From contig JAJFUQ010000053.1 in assembly GCA_021372355.1 (NCBI GenBank), forward strand, positions 1 to 52,271: 52,271 bases of DNA, read 5' to 3'. The notes beneath the pieces were generated by a model that saw nothing but the letters and a program-made list of their open reading frames with translations, had not been told where the DNA came from and made no database searches. The first letter of the stretch is position 1. Every line of letters starts with the position of its first letter. A program made the position numbers and the translations under genes. This DNA is from Nocardiaceae bacterium (lineage in GTDB: Bacteria > Actinomycetota > Actinomycetes > Mycobacteriales > Mycobacteriaceae). This document shows positions 16,219 through 23,951 of the stretch, one piece after another.

Positions 16219-17819
16219 TTGCTGACTCCGGCGGGAATGAGCACGCCCGGGTTCAGGATCGCGGCCGGATCGAGCGCGGCCTTTGCTCCAGTGAGCGCAA
16301 GGGCGAACGGATCGGGTCGTTGCCGGTCGTACCACGGGCGATGATCACGCCCGACCGCGTGATGGTGCGTGATCGTGCCACCGTTGACGTTGATCGCCTC
16401 GGACACCGCGGACTTGATGTCATCCCACTGGGCCAAGAGGGAGTCCCAACGACCTGGCGCGTAGATCCCGTAGTACGGAGCGGGCCCGTCGGGATATACG
16501 TGCGTGAAGCGGCAGGTGACCACGCCGCCGCCGCAGACCTCGGTGATCGCCTTGTTCGCCGCAGAGGTGACAGCGGAATGGAAGCGATCGAAGTTGTCCC
16601 ACGTGCACGAAGTCTCGAACGTCTCGGCGATCATCGAACGTCGCGCCATGGCGTCGCGCTGGTACGGCATCCGGAGGAACGAGGATTTCCAGGCCGCCGC
16701 GGAATCCTCTGCTGATTCGTCCTTTGATTTCGTCGACACAACCACTCCGCCGAAGCTGGTCGCGATGTCGATCGCGCGGTCGAACCACGCATCGACCGGG
16801 TGGTCGGCGGATTCGAAGGCGACGATCAACACGCCCCCGCTCGTGCCGACCCCCGCATTGATGAAGGCCTCCGCGGGATCGAGCAGGCGACAGTTCGACG
16901 GGTAGAGACCGGACTGCGCGATGGCCCGGGTCGCCGAGACCGCCGAGGCGAAGTCGGTGAACGTGATCGATGCGGTGATCTGCCATTTCGGTCGGTCCTG
17001 CAACCGCATCCACGCTTCGGTGATGACCCCGAGGGTTCCCTCCGAACCCAGGAACATCCGATCCGGCGACGGACCCGCTCCCGACCCCGGCAGACGCCGG
17101 GACTCGCTGATCCCGGCGGGGGTGACGGCTCGAATCGACTCGGTCAGATCGTCGATGTGCGTGTAGAGCGTGGCGAAATGACCGCCGGCGCGGGTCGCGA
17201 GCCAGCCGCCCAGAGTCGAGTAGGCGAACGACTGCGGGAAGTGCCGCAGCGTCAGACCTTCGGGACGAAGCTGCTGTTCCAACGCCGGTCCGTACGTTCC
17301 AGCCTGAATTCGCGCCGCGCGACTCACCAGGTCGACCTCGAGGACCTGGTCGAGCAAACCGAGATCGAGACTCACCGACGGCCCGTCGAACCTCGGCTCG
17401 ACACCACCGACGACGGAACTTCCGCCGCCGTACGGAATGACCGGCGTCGCGGTGGCCGAGCACCAGTCCAACACGTCGACGACGTCCTGCTCATCGCGTG
17501 GACGGAGAACGAGGTCCGGTACATGCGCGACATCGCCGTGCAGGTTTCGCACCACATCGCGGAACGCCTTCCCGCGAGCATGCGAGAGACGGTCGACCTG
17601 TTCATCACTGGCGATCGATGTCAGGGACGCGGGCATCGCGACCCTCGACGCCGAAACCGGCAAGCTCGACGGGTCCGGCGGGGCATGGTCAGTGAAGTCA
17701 TGACCGGGAAGCAGCGCCTGCACACGTGCGACGAGAGCTTCGGTTTCGGGCCCGGTCAGCTCGTCGCCAACGGCACCCCATCCCCACCACGAACGAGTCT
17801 CGGACGATCGATTCGACAC
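16215..17819 (-). CDS. FAD-binding oxidase, alkyl-dihydroxyacetonephosphate synthase-like
   Basis: This 534-residue flavoprotein belongs to the VAO/PCMH superfamily and most resembles alkyl-DHAP synthases (AGPS), which swap an acyl chain for a fatty alcohol to form an ether lipid. Family marks are the WWGWG start, the FAD loop YGGGSSVVGG near residue 125, FLGSEGTLGVITEA near 265, and the active-site HHHAVGRDHRPWY near 484. M. tuberculosis has an annotated agpS (Rv3107c) of this type, though ether-lipid synthesis there is unproven. I chose GTG at 17819, which has GAGAGG 8 bases before it, over ATG at 17834. Coupled to the crotonase, divergent from the TetR fusion, and preceded by operator O2. 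Confidence 0.87.
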   Translation of the reverse strand: MSNRSSETRSWWGWGAVGDELTGPETEALVARVQALLPGHDFTDHAPPDPSSLPVSASRVAMPASLTSIASDEQVDRLSHARGKAFRDVVRNLHGDVAHVPDLVLRPRDEQDVVDVLDWCSATATPVIPYGGGSSVVGGVEPRFDGPSVSLDLGLLDQVLEVDLVSRAARIQAGTYGPALEQQLRPEGLTLRHFPQSFAYSTLGGWLATRAGGHFATLYTHIDDLTESIRAVTPAGISESRRLPGSGAGPSPDRMFLGSEGTLGVITEAWMRLQDRPKWQITASITFTDFASAVSATRAIAQSGLYPSNCRLLDPAEAFINAGVGTSGGVLIVAFESADHPVDAWFDRAIDIATSFGGVVVSTKSKDESAEDSAAAWKSSFLRMPYQRDAMARRSMIAETFETSCTWDNFDRFHSAVTSAANKAITEVCGGGVVTCRFTHVYPDGPAPYYGIYAPGRWDSLLAQWDDIKSAVSEAINVNGGTITHHHAVGRDHRPWYDRQRPDPFALALTGAKAALDPAAILNPGVLIPAGVSK

Positions 17820-17838
17820 AGTTGAACCTCTCATTGGA

Positions 17839-17869
17839 TTGACTAATCGGTAATATACCGATCGGTTAA
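17839..17869. promoter_or_regulatory. 31-bp TetR-type operator O2 in the divergent promoter
   Basis: This element lies between the flavoprotein start and the TetR-fusion start. Imperfect 14-bp arms begin TTGACTAATCGG and end CCGATCGGTTAA, with 11 of 14 arm positions symmetric. It shares 25 of 31 bases with O1 at 15449-15479. TAATAT at 17851-17856 could be a -10 element for the rightward gene and lies inside the operator, as expected for repression of both directions. Confidence 0.75.
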
Positions 17870-17900
17870 TCTATTGCAAGGGTTCCGAGGGAAGGTCGTG

Positions 17901-19055
17901 ATGACGGTGAGCACCGCAGGAACGAAAGGCGTGCCGCGCGCTGCCCGAGAGTCACAGATTCTCGATATCGCGGCTGAGCAGATCGCGCGAATCGGGTACG
18001 CCGGACTGTCGTTGCGGGAGGTGGCGGCACAGGCTGGCGTGTCGAAACCGCTGGTGTACGCCTATTTCGACACGAAGGATCGGCTGTACATCGCATGTGT
18101 CGAGCGCGCCGCGGAAATCCTGAGCCAAGCGATCGAGTCCGCCGCCCACGGCAGCGGACGCACGCGCGCGAAAGAGACGTTCCGCCGTGTCTTCACCGCA
18201 CTCGAACCTCGTCCGAGCGACTGGTCGGTGCTCTTCGATCGATCCCATCCGATCGAGGGACCCGTCGCCGACGTGGCCCGGAGCGCGCGCCGACGAATCG
18301 CCGCGCAGTCCCGCGAAAGCGTCGCCGCCGCCTTCATCAGCACCGGAGTGGAGCCTGATCCGACGGAATTGTCGACGCTCGCCGACATCTGGATGGGCAG
18401 TTTTTCGTCGCTCGTGAATTGGTGGCTCCGACATCCCGACGTCAGTGCAGACAGCATGGTGACGCGCAGTCATCACCTCATCGACACCCTCATCCGCGCT
18501 GCCGGCGGACCGAGCAAACCCCCGAACGGAGCCTTGACCGTGCCATTCAATGACCGCGCCCCGGCGATCGACGAAACGGCCTGGGTCGCTCCCAATGCGA
18601 CCGTGATCGGCGACATCGCGATCGGCCCCGGAGCGAGCATCTGGTATCAGGCAGTGCTTCGCGCCGAAGCGGAAGCAATCACCATCGGCGCCGGTTCGAA
18701 CATCCAGGACGGATGCGTGCTGCACACCGACCGCGGCTTCCCACTGCGAGTCGGTGCGGGTGTCTCCGTCGGACACAACGCGATCCTGCACGGCTGCACG
18801 ATTGGCGACGACGCGCTGGTCGGAATGGGTGCAACGGTCCTCAACGGCGCGACGATCGGCGCCGGATCGCTCATCGCTGCGAACGCTCTGGTCCCCCAGG
18901 GCGTCGACATCCCGCCGGGCTCACTCGTCGCCGGAGTACCCGGGAAGGTTCGCCGACCGGTGACCGACGAGGAGGTCGCCCACATCCGCGCGAACGCCGC
19001 CACGTACGAGGAACTGCGCGAAGATCACCGGCAGATCAGTCAGCGGGCGCGTTGA
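17901..19055 (+). CDS. TetR regulator fused to a gamma-class carbonic anhydrase-like domain
   Basis: One uninterrupted 384-residue frame joins two complete domains. Residues 1-202 are a TetR regulator (HTH LREVAAQAGVSKPLVYAYF at 38-56), matching the paralogue at 12929 to its C-terminus. A short linker (203-212, GPSKPPNG) leads to a left-handed beta-helix at 213-384 of gamma-carbonic-anhydrase/PaaY type, with hexapeptide repeats and all three zinc histidines H275, H292 and H297 (CVLHTDRG, VGHNAILHG). The ATG has a GAGGGAAGG site 5 bases upstream. An internal GTG at 18540 with GGAG 8 bases before it could also yield a free anhydrase. There is no stop between the halves. Overlaps the convergent DUF5655 gene by 20 bases. 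Confidence 0.85.
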   Translation: MTVSTAGTKGVPRAARESQILDIAAEQIARIGYAGLSLREVAAQAGVSKPLVYAYFDTKDRLYIACVERAAEILSQAIESAAHGSGRTRAKETFRRVFTALEPRPSDWSVLFDRSHPIEGPVADVARSARRRIAAQSRESVAAAFISTGVEPDPTELSTLADIWMGSFSSLVNWWLRHPDVSADSMVTRSHHLIDTLIRAAGGPSKPPNGALTVPFNDRAPAIDETAWVAPNATVIGDIAIGPGASIWYQAVLRAEAEAITIGAGSNIQDGCVLHTDRGFPLRVGAGVSVGHNAILHGCTIGDDALVGMGATVLNGATIGAGSLIAANALVPQGVDIPPGSLVAGVPGKVRRPVTDEEVAHIRANAATYEELREDHRQISQRAR

Positions 19056-19452
19056 GATAGGCCTCCGTCAGCCAGTTCCGGATCTGTTCATCCACATCGC
19101 TCGAATCCCGGACGTTGATCACGTGAAAGTACTTGCCGGAGTACTCCATCGGCTTGCGCGTCATGAGGCGATGCGAAACCCGACGCGGCAGCGAGAACGA
19201 CAGGGCGACCCACTTCGTCATGGGTCGCAACTGCGCGAAGGACTGCGCTCGTTTGAGGAAGATCCCGACCGAGACCGGCTCGACGTGTACCGGTCCGATC
19301 GATTCCAGATGCTCGATGACCGTTTCGAAGATCGGTCGTTCCCATGGCGGGCCGGTCGAGAAGTACTCCTCGATCGACATCGCCGGCGCGCACTCATGGG
19401 ACTGCCCCGATCGCCGAAAGCGGCGACCACACTGCGGGCAGTCCCAGGGCAC
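19036..19452 (-). CDS. DUF5655-like protein with N-terminal zinc knuckle
   Basis: This 138-residue protein opens with a probable zinc site, C5 and C8 (CPQCGRRF) plus H19 and C21 (SHEC). The rest (ERPIFETVIEHLE, FLKRAQSFAQLRPM, KWVALSFSLPRRV) matches the DUF5655 pattern found in many stand-alone actinobacterial proteins. Function is unknown. The start is GTG, 2 bases after the metB stop, so it likely shares the metB transcript. Its end overlaps the convergent TetR-fusion gene. Confidence 0.75.
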   Translation of the reverse strand: MPWDCPQCGRRFRRSGQSHECAPAMSIEEYFSTGPPWERPIFETVIEHLESIGPVHVEPVSVGIFLKRAQSFAQLRPMTKWVALSFSLPRRVSHRLMTRKPMEYSGKYFHVINVRDSSDVDEQIRNWLTEAYLNAPAD

Positions 19453-19454
19453 GT

Positions 19455-20612
19455 TTATCCGAGCGCTTGCTCGAGGTCCGCGAGCAGGTCTTCGACGTCC
19501 TCGATACCTACCGAAAGGCGCACGAGGTCAGCCGGAACTTCGAGTTCCGAACCCTCGGTCGATGCATGGGTCATGGCCGCCGGGTGCTCGATAAGCGACT
19601 CGACGCCACCGAGCGATTCGGCGAGGGTGAACACCTTCGTGCCGGCGCACAGTTCGCGAGCCGCATCCGCTCCCCCGTGAAGGCGGACCGACAGCATGCC
19701 GCCGAAGCGGCGCATCTGCTTCTCGGCGACCTTGTGGCCGGGGTGGCTCTCGAGGCCCGGGTAGATCACCTGCGACACCGCGGAGTGCCCCACGAGGAAG
19801 TCGGCGATCTTCTCGGCGTTGTCACTGTGGCGCTCCATGCGGATCGCGAGCGTCTTGATGCCGCGCAGCGTGAGGTAGCAATCCATCGGCCCGGGAACCG
19901 CGCCGGCGCCGTTCTGTAGGAATCCGAAACCGGCGTGCAGTTCTTCGTCATTGGTGACCAACGCGCCACCGACGACGTCGGAGTGACCGCCGAGGTATTT
20001 CGTCGTCGAGTGCAGCACGATGTCCGCACCGAGCGTGATCGGCTGCTGGAGGTACGGCGACGCGAACGTGTTGTCGACGACCAGCTTCGCGCCACCGTCG
20101 TGCGCGATGTCGGCGAGCGCAGCGATGTCTCCGATGTTGAGCAGCGGGTTTGTCGGAGTCTCGACCCACACGAGCTTGGTGTTCGGGCGCATCGCCGCGC
20201 GGACCGCATCCGGGTCGCTCACGGCCGCGACACTGTGCTCGATTCCCCAGTGCTTGAACACCTTGTCGATCAACCGGAACGTGCCGCCGTAGGCGTCGTT
20301 CGGGATCACCAGGTGGTCGCCCGGGCGAAGAACCGTGCGCAGCGTGCAGTCCGTCGCCGCCATGCCGGAGCTGAACGCGCGACCGAACTGACCAGCCTCG
20401 ATCGCCGCGATGTTCGCCTCGAGTGCGGCACGCGTCGGGTTGCCGGTGCGCGCGTACTCGTAGCCGTTGCGCATGCCGCCGACGCCGTCCTGCATGAACG
20501 TCGAGCTCGTGTAGATCGGAACGTTGACGGCGCCGGTCTGCGGGTCCGGGTCATATCCCGCGTGAATGGCTTTCGTCGAAAACCCGGCGTTGTCGAAGAC
20601 GCTGTCGCTCAT
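19455..20612 (-). CDS. metB: Cystathionine gamma-synthase
   Basis: This 385-residue PLP enzyme joins cysteine with O-succinyl- or O-acetyl-homoserine to make cystathionine for methionine synthesis. Typical Cys/Met-metabolism motifs are YEYARTGNPTR (about 52-62), FSSGMAATD, DNTFASPYLQ and the PLP lysine in HSTTKYLGGHSDVVGG near residue 205. The position fits Rv1079 relative to greA and cbs. Cystathionine gamma-lyase activity is also possible; the cbs gene at 35671 would support both forward and reverse transsulfuration. ATG start, divergent from dps with 89 bases between. Confidence 0.93.
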   Translation of the reverse strand: MSDSVFDNAGFSTKAIHAGYDPDPQTGAVNVPIYTSSTFMQDGVGGMRNGYEYARTGNPTRAALEANIAAIEAGQFGRAFSSGMAATDCTLRTVLRPGDHLVIPNDAYGGTFRLIDKVFKHWGIEHSVAAVSDPDAVRAAMRPNTKLVWVETPTNPLLNIGDIAALADIAHDGGAKLVVDNTFASPYLQQPITLGADIVLHSTTKYLGGHSDVVGGALVTNDEELHAGFGFLQNGAGAVPGPMDCYLTLRGIKTLAIRMERHSDNAEKIADFLVGHSAVSQVIYPGLESHPGHKVAEKQMRRFGGMLSVRLHGGADAARELCAGTKVFTLAESLGGVESLIEHPAAMTHASTEGSELEVPADLVRLSVGIEDVEDLLADLEQALG

Positions 20613-20638
20613 TCCTTGAGGGTATCGGGTGCTCGAAC

Positions 20639-20663
20639 GGTTAGTCGCGTCCGATCCGGGTAC
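20639..20663 (+). promoter_or_regulatory. SigB/SigF-type promoter candidate for dps
   Basis: GGTTA at 20639-20643 and GGGTAC at 20658-20663, 14 bases apart, resemble the general-stress consensus GGTTT-N15-17-GGGTA. The -35 has one mismatch. Transcription would start near 20670, leaving a 30-base leader with a ribosome site before the dps ATG. Starvation or stress control of dps by such sigma factors is well known in related bacteria. Confidence 0.45.
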
Positions 20664-20701
20664 GCGGACAGAAGCAGATTGTCGCCAAGAAGGAAGTCAT
20701 C

Positions 20702-21241
20702 ATGCCGGAATTCACGATCCCTGGAATGACGAAGAAGGATGGAGCCAAGGTCGCCGAGATTCTGCAGAAGCAGCTCAGCACCTACAACGACCTGCATCTG
20801 ACGCTCAAGCACATTCACTGGAACGTCGTCGGCCCGAACTTCATCGGCGTCCACGAGATGATCGACCCACAGGTCGTGCTCGTGCGCGGCTACGCCGACG
20901 AGGCTGCGGAACGTATCGCGGCCCTCGGGGTGTCGCCGCAGGGTACTCCCGGCGCCATCATCAAGGATCGAACCTGGAACGACTACTCGCTGGGCCGGGA
21001 CACCGTGCTCGCCCATCTGGGCGCGCTCGACGTCGTTTATCGAGGCGTCATCGAAGACACGCGCAAGGCCATCGCAGACACCGAGAAGCTCGACCCGGTC
21101 ACGCAGGACATGCTCATCGGTCATGCGGCCGAGCTGGAGAAGTTCCAGTGGTTCGTGCGCGCACACCTCGAGAATGCCGGCGGCGAGCTCTCCGATGCCG
21201 GTCAGCGAACCGAGAAGGGCGCCGCAGCCAAGTCGCGGTGA
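20702..21241 (+). CDS. dps: Dps family ferritin-like DNA-protecting protein
   Basis: This 179-residue protein should form a 12-subunit shell that oxidises and stores iron and shields DNA. The ferroxidase ligands of Dps are visible in LKHIHWNVVGPNF (residues 35-47) and GVHEMIDPQVVLVRGYADEAAER (49-71), with the conserved H, H, D and E positions. The C-terminal tail (QRTEKGAAAKSR) is short and basic and could bind DNA, as in mycobacterial Dps1. AAGGAAG lies 5 to 8 bases before the ATG. The 3' end overlaps the convergent membrane-protein gene by 40 bases. Confidence 0.94.
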   Translation: MPEFTIPGMTKKDGAKVAEILQKQLSTYNDLHLTLKHIHWNVVGPNFIGVHEMIDPQVVLVRGYADEAAERIAALGVSPQGTPGAIIKDRTWNDYSLGRDTVLAHLGALDVVYRGVIEDTRKAIADTEKLDPVTQDMLIGHAAELEKFQWFVRAHLENAGGELSDAGQRTEKGAAAKSR

Positions 21242-21612
21242 CGTCGCCACCGAATGAGCGCGTAGAGACCGCCTGCCGCCCACACGACGGTCAGTGCCAC
21301 AGCCAGTCCCCCGACGTAATTGCGATCGAGGACCGTCGTGTTGGGTAGCGTGCGCCCGAGCACGGGTATCGCGATCAGCAGCAGCACGACCGTCAAGAAG
21401 CTGCACACCGATACCCACACGGGCATGCGGCGAAGAAGCACGAACCACACCGCCAAACACAGCGGCGCGAACAGCCCGTCGTGCAGTGCGATGCCGCCCG
21501 CAAACCACGTGGCGGCGTTGATGAGTTCCGGGATCGGACGGGTGAACGCCGATGCCACACCGAAGGCGATAGCGGCGAGACCACCGACGATGAGGGCCGA
21601 ACGCACGAGCAT
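21202..21612 (-). CDS. Four-helix membrane protein of unknown function
   Basis: This 136-residue protein has about four membrane helices (starts near residues 5, 30, 62 and 98) separated by short loops and ends RWRRHRD. I do not recognise the family. The ATG shares one base with the stop of the molybdenum oxidoreductase gene (TGATG), so it is the last gene of that unit and may be a membrane partner of the oxidoreductase. The 3' end overlaps dps. Confidence 0.65.
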   Translation of the reverse strand: MLVRSALIVGGLAAIAFGVASAFTRPIPELINAATWFAGGIALHDGLFAPLCLAVWFVLLRRMPVWVSVCSFLTVVLLLIAIPVLGRTLPNTTVLDRNYVGGLAVALTVVWAAGGLYALIRWRRHRDLAAAPFSVR

Positions 21613-22694
21613 CACAGCACCTCGATTCGGGACAGCCATTTCGTCTGCAGGACGCCGGGACGTGCGGGCGCGATGAGTCGGCACGGATAGCCGTGGTCGA
21701 GGTCGAGCACGGCGCCGTTGAGCCGCAGCGCGACGAGCGTGAGCGGATCGTCGGCGACAGCCGCGGGCAATGTCGTTGCGCGGTACAGCCCGTTCTTCTC
21801 GAGCGAGGTGACGCGGACCTCCCGACCTTGCGGGGCTTTTACGAGGTCGAGGAGTTGTCGCACGGTGACGCCTTCCCAGTTCGCGGAGGCACTCCAGCCC
21901 TCGACGCAGGAAATCGGGAGTGTCGCCTTCGTCTGCGCCATCAACTGCAATTCGGTTCGGGTGAAGGCCTTTTCCCCTCCGACGCCGACGACTGCGAGAC
22001 GGTAGTCAGGCGATTGCGCGGCCTCGCCGATGTCGGCCGCCGCCGCGGTCCGGTTGATCGGCAGATCCTGCGGGCCGTTGCCGCTGCGCGGCGCCAGCAC
22101 CGAAGCACGTCGGAGAACAGGAACCGACTGCCCGGCGACGGCCAACGCGGCGATACCGGTCGCGAGCCACGCGGTCCGCAGCACCGTCCGACGCGCGGGA
22201 TCGACCTCGCGCTCCGCGAGCGCCGACCGAATCTCGGGCAGTTTGACACCGATGTGAATGAGCAACGCGCCCACGGCAACCCACGCTACGGCGTAGTGCA
22301 CGGGCGGGAAGAAGAAGGTCCACGGGTACCACTGCGCGGCGTTGAGGATGCCTGAGACAACCTCGAAGATCATCGCACCGACCAGGACCGCGACACTTCC
22401 CCGCTCCGCAGCGTGCAGGGGCGAACGGATGATCGGCTTCTGGAACAGGTTCGGGAACACCGCCCACAACTTGACCAGCAACAAAGGGATGCTCGCGACG
22501 CCGGTGATGACGTGCAGACCCTGGGTGAAGCTGTAGAGCCACACCGGGCGCGTCGGCCACGGGACCCAGCCGTGCGAATGCTGGATCAGGAACGAGAGAT
22601 ATCCCGTCACGAAGCAGATCGAGATCGCAATCCCGAGCAGCAGTCCGACTCGTGAGGCGATCGCGGGGCCTCGCACCGTTTTCGTATCGCTCAT
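21612..22694 (-). CDS. Membrane-bound molybdopterin oxidoreductase, sulfite-oxidase fold
   Basis: This 360-residue protein joins an N-terminal membrane module (about five helices, residues 15-190, with histidines H61, H133 and H147 that might bind haem) to a C-terminal sulfite-oxidase-type molybdopterin domain. The molybdenum-binding cysteine is C263 in LPISCVEGWSASANW, and HGYPCRLIAPARPG follows near 335. Such fusions resemble YedYZ in one chain and probably transfer electrons between the membrane and an outside substrate. The substrate is unknown. It belongs to the leftward GT2-DUF2064-methyltransferase unit; its ATG overlaps the methyltransferase stop. Confidence 0.85.
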   Translation of the reverse strand: MSDTKTVRGPAIASRVGLLLGIAISICFVTGYLSFLIQHSHGWVPWPTRPVWLYSFTQGLHVITGVASIPLLLVKLWAVFPNLFQKPIIRSPLHAAERGSVAVLVGAMIFEVVSGILNAAQWYPWTFFFPPVHYAVAWVAVGALLIHIGVKLPEIRSALAEREVDPARRTVLRTAWLATGIAALAVAGQSVPVLRRASVLAPRSGNGPQDLPINRTAAAADIGEAAQSPDYRLAVVGVGGEKAFTRTELQLMAQTKATLPISCVEGWSASANWEGVTVRQLLDLVKAPQGREVRVTSLEKNGLYRATTLPAAVADDPLTLVALRLNGAVLDLDHGYPCRLIAPARPGVLQTKWLSRIEVL

Positions 22695-23281
22695 GCCGCT
22701 CGCCCCATGACCGCGAGATGCCGGCCGGAGTCCGACATCGTGGACACAACTTCAAGACCCGCCGACACCGCCAACTCGGCGGCAGAATCCAACCCCGCCT
22801 GAGCCCACGGGAACCACGGACTAGCCGCGTCCCGGGTTTCCAGGCGAACCGCCCGGACTCCCAATGCCACGCCGGGCGAATCGAATTCGATGATCGCCGT
22901 GCCGTTGGGACGCAGCAGTTCGCCAACCCTGCGCAGGAGTCGAACCGGGTCCGCTCCGAGCCCGAGGTTGTGATCCATCACCAGCACGTGGTGCCAGCGG
23001 CCACCGCCGGGTAGTTGCCCGAAGACGTCCCGCTGCAGCGCCGGAACCCCGAGTGCGGGAGTCCCGCGCTCGGCGAGCCACTCCACAAATCGGCCCGGAC
23101 CGCAGGCCACATCGATCGTCGGACCGGTGCACAGCAGAAGCACCCGCGACTCGAATGAGCCGTCGACTACCCGGGGATGTCCCAACGGAAGCCGTGCGAG
23201 GCTGCCATCTGCGCCGCGCATCCAGACTCGCTCGCCGCCCAGCGCGCGCTCGTAGATCTCGGTAGTCTTCACGCGGCGCAT
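22691..23281 (-). CDS. Class I SAM-dependent methyltransferase
   Basis: This 196-residue protein has the SAM-binding glycine motif in TIDVACGPGRFVEWLAERG (near residue 55) and an acidic RPNGTAIIEFDSPG segment near 120. It probably methylates a small molecule or a lipid-linked intermediate; the substrate is unknown. I chose ATG 23281 because it has GAGGAG 6 bases upstream and lies one base after the DUF2064 stop. A longer frame upstream runs through that gene and is not used. Part of the five-gene leftward unit. Confidence 0.8.
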   Translation of the reverse strand: MRRVKTTEIYERALGGERVWMRGADGSLARLPLGHPRVVDGSFESRVLLLCTGPTIDVACGPGRFVEWLAERGTPALGVPALQRDVFGQLPGGGRWHHVLVMDHNLGLGADPVRLLRRVGELLRPNGTAIIEFDSPGVALGVRAVRLETRDAASPWFPWAQAGLDSAAELAVSAGLEVVSTMSDSGRHLAVMGRAA

Positions 23282-23282
23282 C

Positions 23283-23951
23283 TCACGCTCCTCGCGCCAG
23301 ACGCGCGGCGAACAGCTCGGCGCGGAAGTGGGAGTCGGGTTGGCACAGCGCGGCGACGGCCGCCGCGTCCTCCGGATTGTCCACATCCCGAAGCTGGGCG
23401 ACCGGCCGAACCGCGAGCCCGGCACCACGCAGCGCGGCGGCGGTCAGGTCGCCGGTCTCCGACGTCGACATCGGCACCTCGGCGAGCACCGACGCGGCTT
23501 CCGGGTTCGCCAACCCGAGCACCCACCAGCCGCCGTCGTCGGCCGGGCCAAGCGCCGCAATGCCGGGCTCGGCCGTGGTGGCCGCGGCGAGCAATTCGGC
23601 CGACGTCACCTGCGGGGTATCCATTCCGATCTGTACGACGGGTCCGCGACCAAAGCGCGCCGAGTCGACGTGCGCATTCGCCAGACGCGCACCGAATCCA
23701 TTGCCACGCTGCGGAATCACCGTGAAATGCGCAAGCATCCGCCGAACGTCGTCGGCACGCTCGGCGCGAGCGAGATCACCGGTGAACGCAACCACGCGAT
23801 GCGCAGCGGGAGTTCGAAGAACAGTTCCCAGAGTGTCGAGAAGACTCCCGGCCGCGAGCCGCGCGGCCTGAACGCTTCCGAACTCCGGCGCCAGCCGCGT
23901 CTTCGCCTCACCCGGGACCGGAGCCTTCGCAATCACCAGAAGCGTCGTCAT
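23283..23951 (-). CDS. DUF2064/TIGR04282-type glycosyltransferase-like protein
   Basis: This 222-residue cytosolic protein has the nucleotidyl/glycosyl-transferase-A-like start LLVIAKAPVPGEAKTRLAP and the metal motif region VVQIGMDTPQVT near residue 115, with LGPADDGGWWVLG near 135. These match the family often annotated as arsenosugar-type glycosyltransferase and related to CofC. Its substrate here is unknown. The start overlaps the GT2 stop (ATGA), so both are coupled; GT2 plus DUF2064 pairs recur in actinobacterial secondary glycan clusters. Confidence 0.85.
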   Translation of the reverse strand: MTTLLVIAKAPVPGEAKTRLAPEFGSVQAARLAAGSLLDTLGTVLRTPAAHRVVAFTGDLARAERADDVRRMLAHFTVIPQRGNGFGARLANAHVDSARFGRGPVVQIGMDTPQVTSAELLAAATTAEPGIAALGPADDGGWWVLGLANPEAASVLAEVPMSTSETGDLTAAALRGAGLAVRPVAQLRDVDNPEDAAAVAALCQPDSHFRAELFAARLARGA

